Source: an uncultured bacterium (lineage in GTDB: Bacteria > Bacillota > Clostridia > Oscillospirales > Oscillospiraceae). From it: a DNA stretch of 37,867 nt. The notes below the pieces were generated by a model. It was not told the origin of the DNA and made no database searches. It saw nothing but the letters and a program-made list of their open reading frames with translations. Below are positions 9,877 through 18,400 of this stretch, piece after piece (position 1 is the stretch's first letter; every line of letters starts with the position of its first letter). The translations under genes and the position numbers were made by a program. Where the stretch lies: positions 1 through 37,867 of the forward strand of contig CASFCW010000010.1 in the NCBI GenBank assembly GCA_949293165.1, given 5' to 3'.

Positions 9877-9903
9877 TCAACCACCTCAAGTCACAGGGTG
9901 CGT

Positions 9904-11100
9904 TCATTCGTTTCTCGGCGCCGGGATCTGGCGGGATATGCTCAGCACCATGCCCATCTCCGCCAATTGGATCATCAGGGCGGTGCCGCCGTAGCTGAAG
10001 AAGGGCAGGGAGATGCCGGTGTTGGGGATCAGGTTGGTCACCACGCCGATGTTCAAAAACACCTGGGTGGCCAGCAGGGTGATAATGCCCACAATGGTCA
10101 GCGCGCCGAATTTATCCCGGGCGTGGAGGGCCAGCCAGTAGCCCCGCAGGATCAGCAGGGCAAAGAGGATGAGCACCACGGCTCCCCCCACAAAGCCCAG
10201 CTCCTCCACCACGATGGGGAACACAAAGTCATTTTCCGGCTCAGGGATGTACAGCAGCTTCTGCATACTGTTGCCCAGCCCCCGGCCCAGCAGTCCGCCG
10301 GAGCCCATGGCCAGCAGGGACTGGATGGTCTGGTAGCCGGAGCCCTGGGCGTCGGCCCACGGGTCCAGCCACAGGTTGATGCGGGCGGTCATGTAGTCGG
10401 TGCTGGCAATGATGACCCACAGGCCCAGCCCGGCAAACAGCCCGCCGCCGATGAACCAGCCCAGATGGATGCCGGCGGCAAACAGCACCGCCGCCCCGCC
10501 GGCCATCACCAGGATGGTGCCCGACATGTGGGGCTGCTTCAGCATGAGAATGCCGATCACGCCCAAAATGGCCGCGTAGGGCACCAGCTCCAGGAAGCCG
10601 ATGTACTCCAGCCGGTTCAGCGTCCGGCCGGTGAGGGTGCGGTTGGTGTACCGCCTGCGCTTTTCCGAGTCCCGTTTGCACAGCCTGGCGGCAAAGAACA
10701 GGATGACCGCAATCTTGGCCAGCTCCGACGGCTGGAACTCCACGCCCACCCTCAGCCACCGCCGGGCGCCGTTGTGGCTGACGCCCAGGGGGGTGAACAC
10801 CAGCAGCAGCAGGATCACCGACCCCACCAGGGCGGGCATGGCCATCCACCGGAAGGTCTGGTAGTTGATCTTGGACACCACGTACATGGCGGCCACGCCC
10901 AGGGCGCCCAGAACCGCCTGACGTTTGATGTACACCATGGGGTCGCCGTTTTCGTAATAGGCCGAGGCGTACGAGGCGGAAAACATCATAATCAGGCCGA
11001 TACCCAGCAGCATCAGCACCAGCATGGTAAAGGGCAGGTCCACCGGCCCGCGGGCCAGCTGCTCCTCCACAGTCAAATCACGTTTTGGCTTTCGGGCCAT
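9904..11100 (-). CDS. ftsW: SEDS-family FtsW (septal peptidoglycan polymerase)
   Basis: FtsW polymerises lipid II into glycan strands at the septum together with a class B PBP. The 398-residue protein has a basic cytoplasmic N terminus (MARKPKRDLT) and about ten membrane helices. Family landmarks include MMFSASYASA in the first helix, PSELAKIAVI, and the C-terminal LIPNTGISLPFFSYGGTALM. The ATG 11098-11100 has GAGAGGAGG upstream. It lies between mraY and murG, the position of spoVE/ftsW in Bacillus; murD, usually found between mraY and this gene, is missing. A sporulation-specific SpoVE role cannot be excluded from sequence alone. Confidence 0.95.
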   Translation of the reverse strand: MARKPKRDLTVEEQLARGPVDLPFTMLVLMLLGIGLIMMFSASYASAYYENGDPMVYIKRQAVLGALGVAAMYVVSKINYQTFRWMAMPALVGSVILLLLVFTPLGVSHNGARRWLRVGVEFQPSELAKIAVILFFAARLCKRDSEKRRRYTNRTLTGRTLNRLEYIGFLELVPYAAILGVIGILMLKQPHMSGTILVMAGGAAVLFAAGIHLGWFIGGGLFAGLGLWVIIASTDYMTARINLWLDPWADAQGSGYQTIQSLLAMGSGGLLGRGLGNSMQKLLYIPEPENDFVFPIVVEELGFVGGAVVLILFALLILRGYWLALHARDKFGALTIVGIITLLATQVFLNIGVVTNLIPNTGISLPFFSYGGTALMIQLAEMGMVLSISRQIPAPRNE

Positions 11101-11134
11101 TCAACCGCCTCCTCTCAGCCGCCGGCAGCCGCCA

Positions 11135-12124
11135 TCACATGGGGTACCGGTACATCACGCCCCAGAACCCCAGCACGCACAGCACCAAGGTCACTCCGGA
11201 AAAGACGCAGAACAGCTTGGTCTCGCTCCATCCTCCCATCTCAAAGTGATGGTGGAGGGGCGCCATGCGGAAAAACCGCTTGCCGCCGGTCTTTTTGAAA
11301 TAGGCCACCTGAATAATGTCAGACAGGGTCTCCAGCACATAGATCAGGCCCACAATGGGAATCAGCAGGGGCAGATCCAGGGCGAAGGCCATCCCGCACA
11401 CGGCGCCCCCCAAAAACAGGGAGCCGGTGTCCCCCATGAACACCTTGGCGGGATGGAAGTTGTAAATCAGGAAGGCGGACAGCCCGCCGGTGAGGGCGGC
11501 AGCCGCCACAGTCAGGTCGCTGCGCCCGTACCAGGCGGACACAGCCACGTAGCACAGCATCACCGGGATGGTCACGCCGGTGGCCAGGCCGTCCACGCCG
11601 TCGGTCAGGTTCACCGCGTTGACGGTGCCCACCATGACGAAGGCGGCAAAGACCATATACACAATCCAGGGAATCCCCACAATCTCTATATTCAGGAAGG
11701 GGATGTACAGGTCAGGGGTGAGATAGCCCTCGTTGCGCAGCAGCAGTACAAACACGATGGACGCCGCCAGCTGGAGCAGGAATTTCTGGGGGGCGGTCAA
11801 TCCCTCGTTGGCCTTGTGGCGCAGCTTCTGGAAGTCATCTACAAAGCCGATGGCGCCAAACACCAGGGCAAACAGGAATACAAACAGGTGGCTGTATTCC
11901 CCGTGGATAAACCAGTCCCACCCCGCCACAAAGACCGCCACGCCCATCCCGATGATGAACATGATGCCGCCCATAGTGGGGGTGCCCTGTTTGGACATGT
12001 GCCAGGTGGGCCCATCCTCCCGGATGGACTGTCCGGCCTTGATCCGGCGAAGCACCGGAATCAAAATCTGTCCGATGATGGCCGTCACGCCGAAAGCGAC
12101 GATAAAACTGAGGATATAGAGCAT
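11135..12124 (-). CDS. mraY: Phospho-N-acetylmuramoyl-pentapeptide transferase
   Basis: MraY transfers phospho-MurNAc-pentapeptide from UDP to undecaprenyl phosphate, making lipid I on the inner membrane face. The 329-residue integral membrane protein carries the family motifs GTPTMGG near residue 50, FVDDFQK, NLTDGVDGLATG and FMGDTGSLFLGG, and the metal-binding region PLHHHFEMGGWSE near the C terminus. The ATG 12122-12124 has GGAGG upstream. A likely separate promoter overlapping the murE stop and a hairpin-rich leader precede it. ftsW follows after 34 bases. Confidence 0.97.
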   Translation of the reverse strand: MLYILSFIVAFGVTAIIGQILIPVLRRIKAGQSIREDGPTWHMSKQGTPTMGGIMFIIGMGVAVFVAGWDWFIHGEYSHLFVFLFALVFGAIGFVDDFQKLRHKANEGLTAPQKFLLQLAASIVFVLLLRNEGYLTPDLYIPFLNIEIVGIPWIVYMVFAAFVMVGTVNAVNLTDGVDGLATGVTIPVMLCYVAVSAWYGRSDLTVAAAALTGGLSAFLIYNFHPAKVFMGDTGSLFLGGAVCGMAFALDLPLLIPIVGLIYVLETLSDIIQVAYFKKTGGKRFFRMAPLHHHFEMGGWSETKLFCVFSGVTLVLCVLGFWGVMYRYPM

Positions 12125-12157
12125 CTTTGAAACCTCCAGGAGCCCGTTGTCTGGGAA

Positions 12158-12220
12158 GCCGCCCCGGGTCAGAAGGGCGGCCTCCTCTTTGTATGTCAGA
12201 TCCCTCCGGGGAATCCCCGG
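12158..12220 (-). other. mraY leader hairpins
   Basis: Two GC-rich hairpins, CCGGGG/CCCCGG (12206-12211, 12215-12220) and GCCGCCC/GGGCGGC (12158-12164, 12175-12181), fill the 122-base murE-mraY gap. No U-tract follows on the minus strand. Reading plus, the first is followed by CCTG and six Ts, but no plus-strand gene precedes it. Confidence 0.4.
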
Positions 12221-12245
12221 CCTGTTTTTTCATAGGTAACTAGGT

Positions 12246-12274
12246 ATTATACTATACCGGCAGGCGCATTTCCA
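12246..12274 (-). promoter_or_regulatory. Putative internal dcw promoter before mraY
   Basis: TGGAAA (12269-12274) and a perfect TATAAT (12246-12251) lie 17 bases apart on the minus strand; the -10 overlaps the murE stop codon. It would drive mraY-ftsW-murG-murA-divIB separately from the head of the cluster. Confidence 0.55.
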
Positions 12275-13740
12275 GCCCTTTCCCGGATTTTCTTGTGGGG
12301 CTGGGAAAAGTAATCGGCCACAATTTCCCGCTCGTCCATGGGGTACCGCACCCCGTGGATTTCCTGGTAGGTCTCGTGCCCCTTTCCCGCCAGCACAATC
12401 ACGTCCCCCGGCCGCCCCTGGGACAGGGCCCAGCGGATGGCGGTGGGGCGGTGGGGCTCAATGTGGATCTCGCCGCCCCTGCCCGACATGCCCGCCAGGA
12501 TGTCCTGGATAATGGCCCAGGGTTCCTCCGTGCGGGGGTTATCGGAGGTAATCACCGCCACGTCCGCCATGGCCCTGACCACCTCCCCCATCAGGGGGCG
12601 CTTCCCCCGGTCCCGGTCGCCGCCGCACCCAAACAGGCAGATCAGCCGCCCGGCGGTAAAATCCCGGGCCGTCATGAGAATATTCTCCAAAGCGTTGGGG
12701 CTGTGGGCATAGTCAATCAGCACCGTATAGGCTGTTGGGGTGGGCACCACCTCCACGCGGCCCTTCACCCCCTTGGCCGAGCGCAGGGCGGCGGCCATTT
12801 CTTCCAGCCCCAGGCCCAGGCACAGGCCGCAGGACAGCGCCGCCAACCCGTTGTAGATGGTAAAGCCCCCCGGTATGGGCAGATGAATCCGCCGGATGCC
12901 CTGGCGGCACACCGCCTCAAACTCCACATGGCTGGGGAACAGCCGGATGTTTTTCGCCGTCAGATCCGCCTGATCCTTATTTTCCGAATAGGTAAAGGCG
13001 TCCGGCACCTGGTTGGCCCGGTACCAGCGGCCTGCCTCGTCATCCAAATTGACCACCCCGCGGCGGCACTGGGAAAACAGCAGCCCCTTGGCCGCCCGGT
13101 ACTCCTCCATGGTGCGGTGATAGTCCAGATGGTCCTGGGTCAGGTTGGTGAACACCCCCACCGCAAATTCCAGCCCCGCCGTCCGGCGCTGGGCCAGGGC
13201 GTGGGAGGAGACCTCCATCACCACATGGGTGCAGCCCTCGTCCGCCATCTGCCGCAGCAGGCGCTGCACCTCATAGCTTTCCGGCGTGGTGCGCTGGGCC
13301 GGGATGCTCCGCTCCCCCACCCAGTTTTCAATGGTGCCGATCAGCCCCACCTTGGCCGGCAGCGCCCGCTCCAGCATCCCCTTAATCAGGCAGGTGGTGG
13401 TGGTCTTGCCGTTGGTCCCCGTCACCCCGATCAGGGTCAATCCCTCCCCGGGCCGGCCAAACCAGTTGGCGGAAATCAGCGCCAGCGCCAGCCGGGGGTC
13501 GGGCGTCACAATCCATGGCCCATCCCCTTCCGGGGCCGCCCGGCACACCGCCGCGGCCGCCCCCCGCTCCATGGCCTCCCGGAGATAAAGCCCGCCATCG
13601 GTCTTTGCCCCAGGCAGCGCCACAAACAGGGCCCCGGGACATACCGTCCTGCTGTCATAGGATATGGAATTTATTTCCATGTCTGGATACTCAATTGCCC
13701 CCGTGAGGGGGACGCCGGCTAAAACATCGCGCAGCTTCAT
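12247..13740 (-). CDS. murE: UDP-MurNAc-tripeptide synthetase (meso-DAP adding)
   Basis: MurE adds the third residue to UDP-MurNAc-L-Ala-D-Glu using ATP. The P-loop GVTGTNGKTTTT, the central Mur ligase motif SSHALAQRR, and the motif DNPR in the C-terminal domain are present; DNPR marks meso-diaminopimelate rather than lysine specificity. I start at ATG 13738-13740 (MKLRDVLAGVPL), which has GAGGGG eight bases upstream, giving 497 residues; a GTG three codons earlier is almost on top of that ribosome binding site and is less likely. The gene lies between the PBP and mraY genes. Its stop overlaps the probable mraY promoter. Confidence 0.97.
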   Translation of the reverse strand: MKLRDVLAGVPLTGAIEYPDMEINSISYDSRTVCPGALFVALPGAKTDGGLYLREAMERGAAAAVCRAAPEGDGPWIVTPDPRLALALISANWFGRPGEGLTLIGVTGTNGKTTTTCLIKGMLERALPAKVGLIGTIENWVGERSIPAQRTTPESYEVQRLLRQMADEGCTHVVMEVSSHALAQRRTAGLEFAVGVFTNLTQDHLDYHRTMEEYRAAKGLLFSQCRRGVVNLDDEAGRWYRANQVPDAFTYSENKDQADLTAKNIRLFPSHVEFEAVCRQGIRRIHLPIPGGFTIYNGLAALSCGLCLGLGLEEMAAALRSAKGVKGRVEVVPTPTAYTVLIDYAHSPNALENILMTARDFTAGRLICLFGCGGDRDRGKRPLMGEVVRAMADVAVITSDNPRTEEPWAIIQDILAGMSGRGGEIHIEPHRPTAIRWALSQGRPGDVIVLAGKGHETYQEIHGVRYPMDEREIVADYFSQPHKKIRERAGNAPAGIV

Positions 13741-13796
13741 GTTGGTCACCCCTCACGGGTGCAATTTCATTCTATCTACCTTTCAATGGCCGGGGC

Positions 13797-16247
13797 CTAA
13801 TTGACCCACTCAATATCCGCCGTACCTTCCTCCACCGTGGTAACAAACTGGACGTTGATTACCGTGCCGATGTCCGCCGTCTCCCCGGCGGCGATGCTCT
13901 GGCTCTGGGCCTTGGAGGCATGGGTGTAATAGGTATTGGTCCCGCTGGCCCGCATGAAGAAGCCGGCCCGCTCCAGGGCGTTTTTCGCCGACTCATAGCT
14001 CATGCCCACCACATTGGGCACCGTGCCCGTCTCCTCCGGCTGGGCGTCGCCCAGGTACAGCACCACCGTAGATCCGCTGGGTACCGCCGCCCACGCTCTG
14101 GGCACCTGGGCGGTCACGGTCTCCCCCTGACCCACCGTGCGATAGGTCAGCTTCTGGTTTTTCAGCCGCTTTTCCGCGTCGGCCACCGTCATCCCGGTCA
14201 CAGAGGGGGTGGTCACATCCACGGCCGCGGATTCCGACTCGTCATACTGCTTTTCCACGCCCATGTAATCCAGGATCTGGGCAATGAGCTCACCGGCCTT
14301 GGGGGCGGCCATGCTGCCGCCGCCGATGTAGACGCCGGTGGTGCAGTAGTTGCTGTGGGGGGCGCTGGCCTTGGGCCGGTCAAAGGCCAGCAGGACAATG
14401 ACCTTGGGGTCGTCGGCGGGGGCGAAGCCCATAAAGGACACCAGGGTGTGGTCGTCCTCCAGGCCCACCTCGGAGGAGCCGGTCTTGCCGCCGATGCGGT
14501 AGCCCGCCTGGTACGCGTTGATACCGCCGCCCTCGTTGACCACGCTCTCCAGGATGACTCTGGCCCGCCTGCTGGTCTCCTGGCTGACCACCTGGCGCAC
14601 CAGGGTGGGCTCGTTGCTTTGGATTACGGTGCCGTTGCTGTCAGACACCAACTGCACCACATAGGGCTGGTACAGGTTGCCGCCGTTGATGACGGAGGAG
14701 AAGGCGGTAATCATCTGCAGGGGGGTGACGGTAAAGCGCTGGCCGAAGGAGGCCACGGCCAGGTCCACGATTCCCATATCGCTGCCCCAGTTAATGCCCG
14801 ATTCTTCCCCCGGCAGGTCAATGCCGGTGGCCTCTGTCATGCCGAAGGCCTTGAAATATTCCTGGAACTTCTCCAAACCCAGCCGCTGGCCGATTTCAAT
14901 GAAGGCGGGGTTGCAGGAGTTTTGCACCGCCTCAGCCAGGGTCTGGTGCCCGTGTCCGCTGCGGTTGGAGCAGCGGATGATCCAGCCGCCCAGGGAGGTA
15001 TAGCCGGGGCAGTCGAAGGTGTCGCTCTCCGTCACCACCCCTTCCTCCAGGGCGGCAGCCAGCACAATGCCCTTGAAGGTGGAGCCCGGCTCGTAGGGCT
15101 CCCGGATGGCCCGGATGCTCCACTGGGTTTCCCGGGCGGCGGAGGTGGCCAACGCCTCGGCCTGCTCCATCAGCTCGCCGTCGGTCAGCTTATCCTCCGG
15201 CGACGCCTGCTCATTTTCCACCTTGAGCTGTTCATAATAGGTACTGGTGTCGGACTCGATCTCCCCCTGGAGAATGCTGTCCACCACCGCGGAGTAGTTG
15301 TTGGGATCGAACTCCGGGGAGCTGGCCATGGCCAGGATAGCCCCTGTGTTGGGGTCCATGACCACGCAGAAGCCGCCCTCCAGCACATCATAGTCCTTAA
15401 TGCCCTTTTCCAGGATCTGCTCGGCATAGGACTGGATGGTGGTGTCCAGTGTCAGGGTGATGTTGTAGCCGTTGATGGCGTCGATGTAATTGGAATAGCT
15501 GTTATACATCTCCACGTTCTGGGCGGTCTTTCCCGTCACAACCCGGCCGGGCAGCCCCTTGAGCAGCTCCTCATAAGCCGCCTCCAGGCCGTACACGCCG
15601 CCCTCGTCGTTGACAAAGCCCAGCACCTGGGAGGCCAGGGAGGAGAAGGGATAGTACCGCTTGGTGCTGGGGGTGAGGTACAGGTAATAGGAGGTCTTGT
15701 GCTCCTGGATGAATTCCCGGATCTCCTGGGCGTCCTCCTCCTCGATCTGGGTCATGAGCACCTCGTACTGAGAGTTGACCCGCTCCATCCGGGCGGCCAG
15801 CTTTTCCCGGTCCAGCTCAGGCACGATGGCGCACAGTCCGTCCACCACCTCGTCCCGCTTCCGCTGGATTTCCGCCTGGTAGGCCGCCTCGTCCAGGTTG
15901 CCGTCGTCATCGGTGAATTTCTTCTCGCTGACGCTGGCCACCAGGTCCTTGGGGGCCAGGATCAGGTTGTAAACCGTGGCCGACATGGCCATAACCTGCC
16001 CATTGCGGTCCAGGATATTGCCCCGGTGGGCGGGGACGGTCACATCCATCAGCTGCTGCTGGGTGGCCTGCTGCTGGTACTCATCGTGGTGGACGATGGC
16101 AATATCCCACAGCCGGGCCAGCAGGGGGATGAAAAATCCCACGCCGCAAATCAGCATCAGCGCCAGGGAGCGGCGGAAAACCGTCCGCTTGGATTGCCGG
16201 TTCCGGTCCACGGCGTCCTGTTTTTGTCGTTCTCTGCGGTTTTCCAC
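13797..16247 (-). CDS. PASTA-domain class B penicillin-binding protein (PbpB/SpoVD type)
   Basis: A membrane-anchored D,D-transpeptidase that crosslinks septal peptidoglycan. I start at GTG 16245-16247 (VENRRERQKQDAVDRN), seven bases after a perfect AAGGAGGG, giving 816 residues; an upstream ATG at 16304 has no ribosome binding site. In this numbering a membrane helix at about 26-46 is followed by the PBP dimerisation domain (RGNILDRNG), the catalytic S389-T-F-K392, S444-C-N446 and K588-T-G motifs, and two PASTA domains (about 679-735 and 741-804). Bacillus has two such genes here (pbpB and spoVD); this cluster has one, so vegetative or sporulation use is undecided. Confidence 0.95.
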   Translation of the reverse strand: MENRRERQKQDAVDRNRQSKRTVFRRSLALMLICGVGFFIPLLARLWDIAIVHHDEYQQQATQQQLMDVTVPAHRGNILDRNGQVMAMSATVYNLILAPKDLVASVSEKKFTDDDGNLDEAAYQAEIQRKRDEVVDGLCAIVPELDREKLAARMERVNSQYEVLMTQIEEEDAQEIREFIQEHKTSYYLYLTPSTKRYYPFSSLASQVLGFVNDEGGVYGLEAAYEELLKGLPGRVVTGKTAQNVEMYNSYSNYIDAINGYNITLTLDTTIQSYAEQILEKGIKDYDVLEGGFCVVMDPNTGAILAMASSPEFDPNNYSAVVDSILQGEIESDTSTYYEQLKVENEQASPEDKLTDGELMEQAEALATSAARETQWSIRAIREPYEPGSTFKGIVLAAALEEGVVTESDTFDCPGYTSLGGWIIRCSNRSGHGHQTLAEAVQNSCNPAFIEIGQRLGLEKFQEYFKAFGMTEATGIDLPGEESGINWGSDMGIVDLAVASFGQRFTVTPLQMITAFSSVINGGNLYQPYVVQLVSDSNGTVIQSNEPTLVRQVVSQETSRRARVILESVVNEGGGINAYQAGYRIGGKTGSSEVGLEDDHTLVSFMGFAPADDPKVIVLLAFDRPKASAPHSNYCTTGVYIGGGSMAAPKAGELIAQILDYMGVEKQYDESESAAVDVTTPSVTGMTVADAEKRLKNQKLTYRTVGQGETVTAQVPRAWAAVPSGSTVVLYLGDAQPEETGTVPNVVGMSYESAKNALERAGFFMRASGTNTYYTHASKAQSQSIAAGETADIGTVINVQFVTTVEEGTADIEWVN

Positions 16248-16270
16248 CAATTTGCCCTCCTTGCGGTAGA

Positions 16271-16301
16271 AGGGCGCAAGAAATCCTCTTTCTTGCGCCC
16301 T
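16271..16301 (-). other. 13-bp perfect hairpin between ftsL and PBP gene
   Basis: AGGGCGCAAGAAA (16271-16283) pairs perfectly with 16289-16301 around a 5-base loop, just upstream of the PBP ribosome binding site. On the minus strand it is followed by TCTACCGC rather than a U-tract, so it is a stable mRNA structure rather than an ordinary terminator. The same gap contains a 12-base palindrome AGGGGCGCCCCT at 16331-16342. Confidence 0.6.
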
Positions 16302-16368
16302 CATCTCTCGTTATCCATTGGGCTCCCCGCAGGGGCGCCCCTCTGTTCTGGCATACTATATGGCCGCG

Positions 16369-16929
16369 TCAGCGGAAGTATTCAACAAAGCCGGCCGCGA
16401 TGTCCGCCAGCCCCTCCAGCATCCCGGCAAGGCCGGCGGAGCGCTCCTCCTCCCCGTACAGCACAACGCTGTCCGGCTGGGAGAGGTCCAGGTAAACCAC
16501 CTGGTCATTGGTGGGACGCACCATGGTGTCCCCCACCGCCTGCTGAATCCGCTCCAGGTCAAACACCTGCTCGTACTGGGCGCTGAGGATCACGTTCTGA
16601 TCCTGAAGATCCGTCAGCTCGCTCCGCAGGGACACCACCTGGTCGTTTGCCACCACGCACTGGGCGTAGCTCATCACCACCAGGGCGGCCATCACGCCCA
16701 CCGCGGCAAAGCCCACCACGCCAAAGGGGGCGACCTCTCCGGCCTGACGTACCTTGACTCTGGTACGGGTCAGGGCTTCTTCCCGGACGCGGGGGTTGGC
16801 TCTGGGCTTGGGCTGGAGGATCTCCTGCCCTGCCGGGGCGCGCAGCGCTCCGCCGCTGTAGGCAGGAGCATAGGCGACATTGCCGTAGGTATTATAAGAG
16901 GTTACATGGGTACGGCGGCGACTTGGCAT
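16369..16929 (-). CDS. ftsL: FtsL-like cell division protein
   Basis: FtsL is a small bitopic divisome protein that works with DivIC and DivIB to activate the septal synthase. I start at ATG 16927-16929 (MPSRRRTHVTSYNTYGN), giving 186 residues; an in-frame GTG nine codons earlier lies inside rsmH. A long Pro/Arg-rich cytoplasmic tail (about 1-75) precedes one membrane helix (APFGVVGFAAVGVMAALVVM, about 75-94) and a coiled coil (VVSLRSELTDLQDQNVIL). FtsL is identified by topology and position between rsmH and the PBP gene rather than sequence, as is usual for this family. The first codons lie seven bases after the rsmH stop. Confidence 0.82.
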   Translation of the reverse strand: MPSRRRTHVTSYNTYGNVAYAPAYSGGALRAPAGQEILQPKPRANPRVREEALTRTRVKVRQAGEVAPFGVVGFAAVGVMAALVVMSYAQCVVANDQVVSLRSELTDLQDQNVILSAQYEQVFDLERIQQAVGDTMVRPTNDQVVYLDLSQPDSVVLYGEEERSAGLAGMLEGLADIAAGFVEYFR

Positions 16930-16936
16930 CTGACCT

Positions 16937-17923
16937 TCACTCCATTTTCCGCTCACGGCCCATAGCCGCGATTTTTGTCGGTTGTTTCAGCTTTTCCGCC
17001 ACCCGCAGCTTGGCGCTGCGGGCGCGGGGATTTTCTTCAATTTCCCGGTCGCTGGGCAGGATGGGCTTCCTGCTGACCAGGCGGACGTCCGGGGTCTTGC
17101 CGCAGACGCACACCGGGAAGTCCGGCGGGCAGGTGCAGCCCCTGGCGTAATCGGCCAGGGCGGTTTTGACGATGCGGTCCTCCAGGGAGTGGAAGGTGAT
17201 TACCGCCAGCCGCCCCCCCAGGTTCAGCCGGGGCACCGCCGCCTGGAGCATCCGCTCCACGCCGCCCAGCTCGTCGTTGACCGCGATGCGGATGGCCTGG
17301 AAGCTGCGCTTGGCCGGATGCTGCTTTTCCTTCAGCGCCCTGGCAGGCATGCCGCTTTTGATGACATCTACCAGCTCCAGGGTACCTTCAATGGGCTTGT
17401 CCGCCCTGCGGCGGACGATGGCGCCGGCAATGGACGGGGCGTACCGCTCCTCCCCATACTGGGTCAGGACGCGCCGCAGCTCTCCCTCCGGCCAGCCATT
17501 CACCACCTGATAGGCGGTCAGCCCCTGGGACTGATCCATCCGCATGTCCAGGGGGGCGTCCGTCATGTAGGAAAAGCCGCGGGACCCGTCGTCCAGCTGC
17601 GGGGAGGAGACGCCCAGGTCAAACAGCATCCCATCCACACCGTCCAGGCCCAGCTCATCCAGGATCTGGTCCAGCCGGTCGTAGTTGCTGTGCACCAGCG
17701 TCACCCGGTCCCGCCACTGCTTCAGGCGGTCCTCCGCGGCGTCCAGCGCCGCCTGGTCCCGATCCACACAGATCAGCCGTCCGGTGGTCAGCCGCCGGGC
17801 AATCTCCCGGCTGTGTCCCGCCCGGCCCAGCGTGCCATCCAGATAGACCCCATCCGGCCGGATGGCCAGGGCCTGGATGCACTCCTCCAGCAGTACGGGA
17901 CGATGGGTAAATTCCTCACGCAT
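16937..17923 (-). CDS. rsmH: 16S rRNA (cytosine(1402)-N(4))-methyltransferase
   Basis: RsmH (MraW) N4-methylates C1402 in the ribosomal P site using S-adenosylmethionine. From ATG 17921-17923 it has 328 residues; a GTG directly before it (17926) is also possible. It begins MREEFTHRPVLLEECIQALA and has the SAM-binding strand GVYLDGTLGRAGHS, the FDLGVSSPQLDD motif and the C-terminal HSLEDRIVKTAL. It starts immediately after the mraZ stop, so translation is probably coupled. mraZ-rsmH-ftsL is the standard head of a dcw cluster. Confidence 0.97.
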   Translation of the reverse strand: MREEFTHRPVLLEECIQALAIRPDGVYLDGTLGRAGHSREIARRLTTGRLICVDRDQAALDAAEDRLKQWRDRVTLVHSNYDRLDQILDELGLDGVDGMLFDLGVSSPQLDDGSRGFSYMTDAPLDMRMDQSQGLTAYQVVNGWPEGELRRVLTQYGEERYAPSIAGAIVRRRADKPIEGTLELVDVIKSGMPARALKEKQHPAKRSFQAIRIAVNDELGGVERMLQAAVPRLNLGGRLAVITFHSLEDRIVKTALADYARGCTCPPDFPVCVCGKTPDVRLVSRKPILPSDREIEENPRARSAKLRVAEKLKQPTKIAAMGRERKME

Positions 17924-17926
17924 CAC

Positions 17927-18340
17927 TTAAAATCCCAACTCACTCATGCAGGCGGCCATTTTCTCCGGCGTCATCTCGCTCTCGTCCTGGTACCAGATGG
18001 GAGCGCTCCAGATCTCAGCCCGGTCATTGACGCCCAGAATCACCGCGTCCTTCTCCAGCTTGGCGTACTGCCGCAGCTTTTGAGGAATCACAATCCGCCC
18101 CTGGCTGTCCAGCTCGCACTTCACCGCGTTGGCAAACAGGGGGCGCATGGCCCGGGACTGGGTCATGGGCAGAGCGGCAAAGCGCTCGGTAAACCGGTCC
18201 CAGGTGCTTTGCGGATAGATGGCAAGGCAGGTGTCAATCCCCATCGCCAGGTAAAAGCTGACCCCCAGCTCCTCCCGCAGCTTGGCGGGGATAAACAGGC
18301 GGCCCTTGGCGTCGATGCTGTGCTCGTATGTGCCGGTCAC
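17927..18340 (-). CDS. mraZ: Transcriptional regulator MraZ
   Basis: MraZ is a DNA-binding protein of the AbrB/SpoVT fold that represses its own dcw promoter. The 137 residues contain the duplicated domain, each half with its signature (DAKGRLFIPAKLR near residue 10 and DSQGRIVIPQKLR near residue 78). The start is a GTG at 18338-18340 preceded by a GGGGGGAG ribosome binding site. MraZ-box repeats lie directly upstream in its leader, consistent with autoregulation. Confidence 0.96.
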   Translation of the reverse strand: MTGTYEHSIDAKGRLFIPAKLREELGVSFYLAMGIDTCLAIYPQSTWDRFTERFAALPMTQSRAMRPLFANAVKCELDSQGRIVIPQKLRQYAKLEKDAVILGVNDRAEIWSAPIWYQDESEMTPEKMAACMSELGF

Positions 18341-18364
18341 CTTGTCTCCCCCCTGCTCTTCCCT

Positions 18365-18400
18365 CCACTTTTATGGGAAAGTGCTCCACTTTCCCCCACT
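18365..18400 (-). promoter_or_regulatory. MraZ-box operator cluster
   Basis: On the minus strand AGTGG occurs at 18396-18400, 18386-18390 and 18365-18369, at spacings of 10 and 21 bases (one and two helical turns). Embedded in it is the inverted repeat GGGAAAGTG/CACTTTCCC (18375-18383, 18387-18395) with a 3-base centre. Repeats of this G-TGG type at ten-base periodicity upstream of mraZ are the known MraZ-binding architecture. They lie between the predicted transcription start (about 18404) and the mraZ start codon. Confidence 0.72.

Noticed and set aside
12206..12226. Plus-strand terminator with T-tract at the murE-mraY gap
   Set aside because: The hairpin plus six Ts reads on the plus strand, where no gene precedes it; on the minus strand there is no U-tract.
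16355..16385. Promoter between ftsL and the PBP gene
   Set aside because: A TATAGT is present on the minus strand but the only TTG-type -35 is 19 bases away and lies inside ftsL; too weak.
13920..16586. 888-codon open frame on the plus strand opposite the PBP gene
   Set aside because: The minus-strand gene has all transpeptidase motifs. The plus frame is Gly/His/Leu/Val-rich low-complexity translation without any recognisable domain, as expected from antisense of GC3-biased codons.
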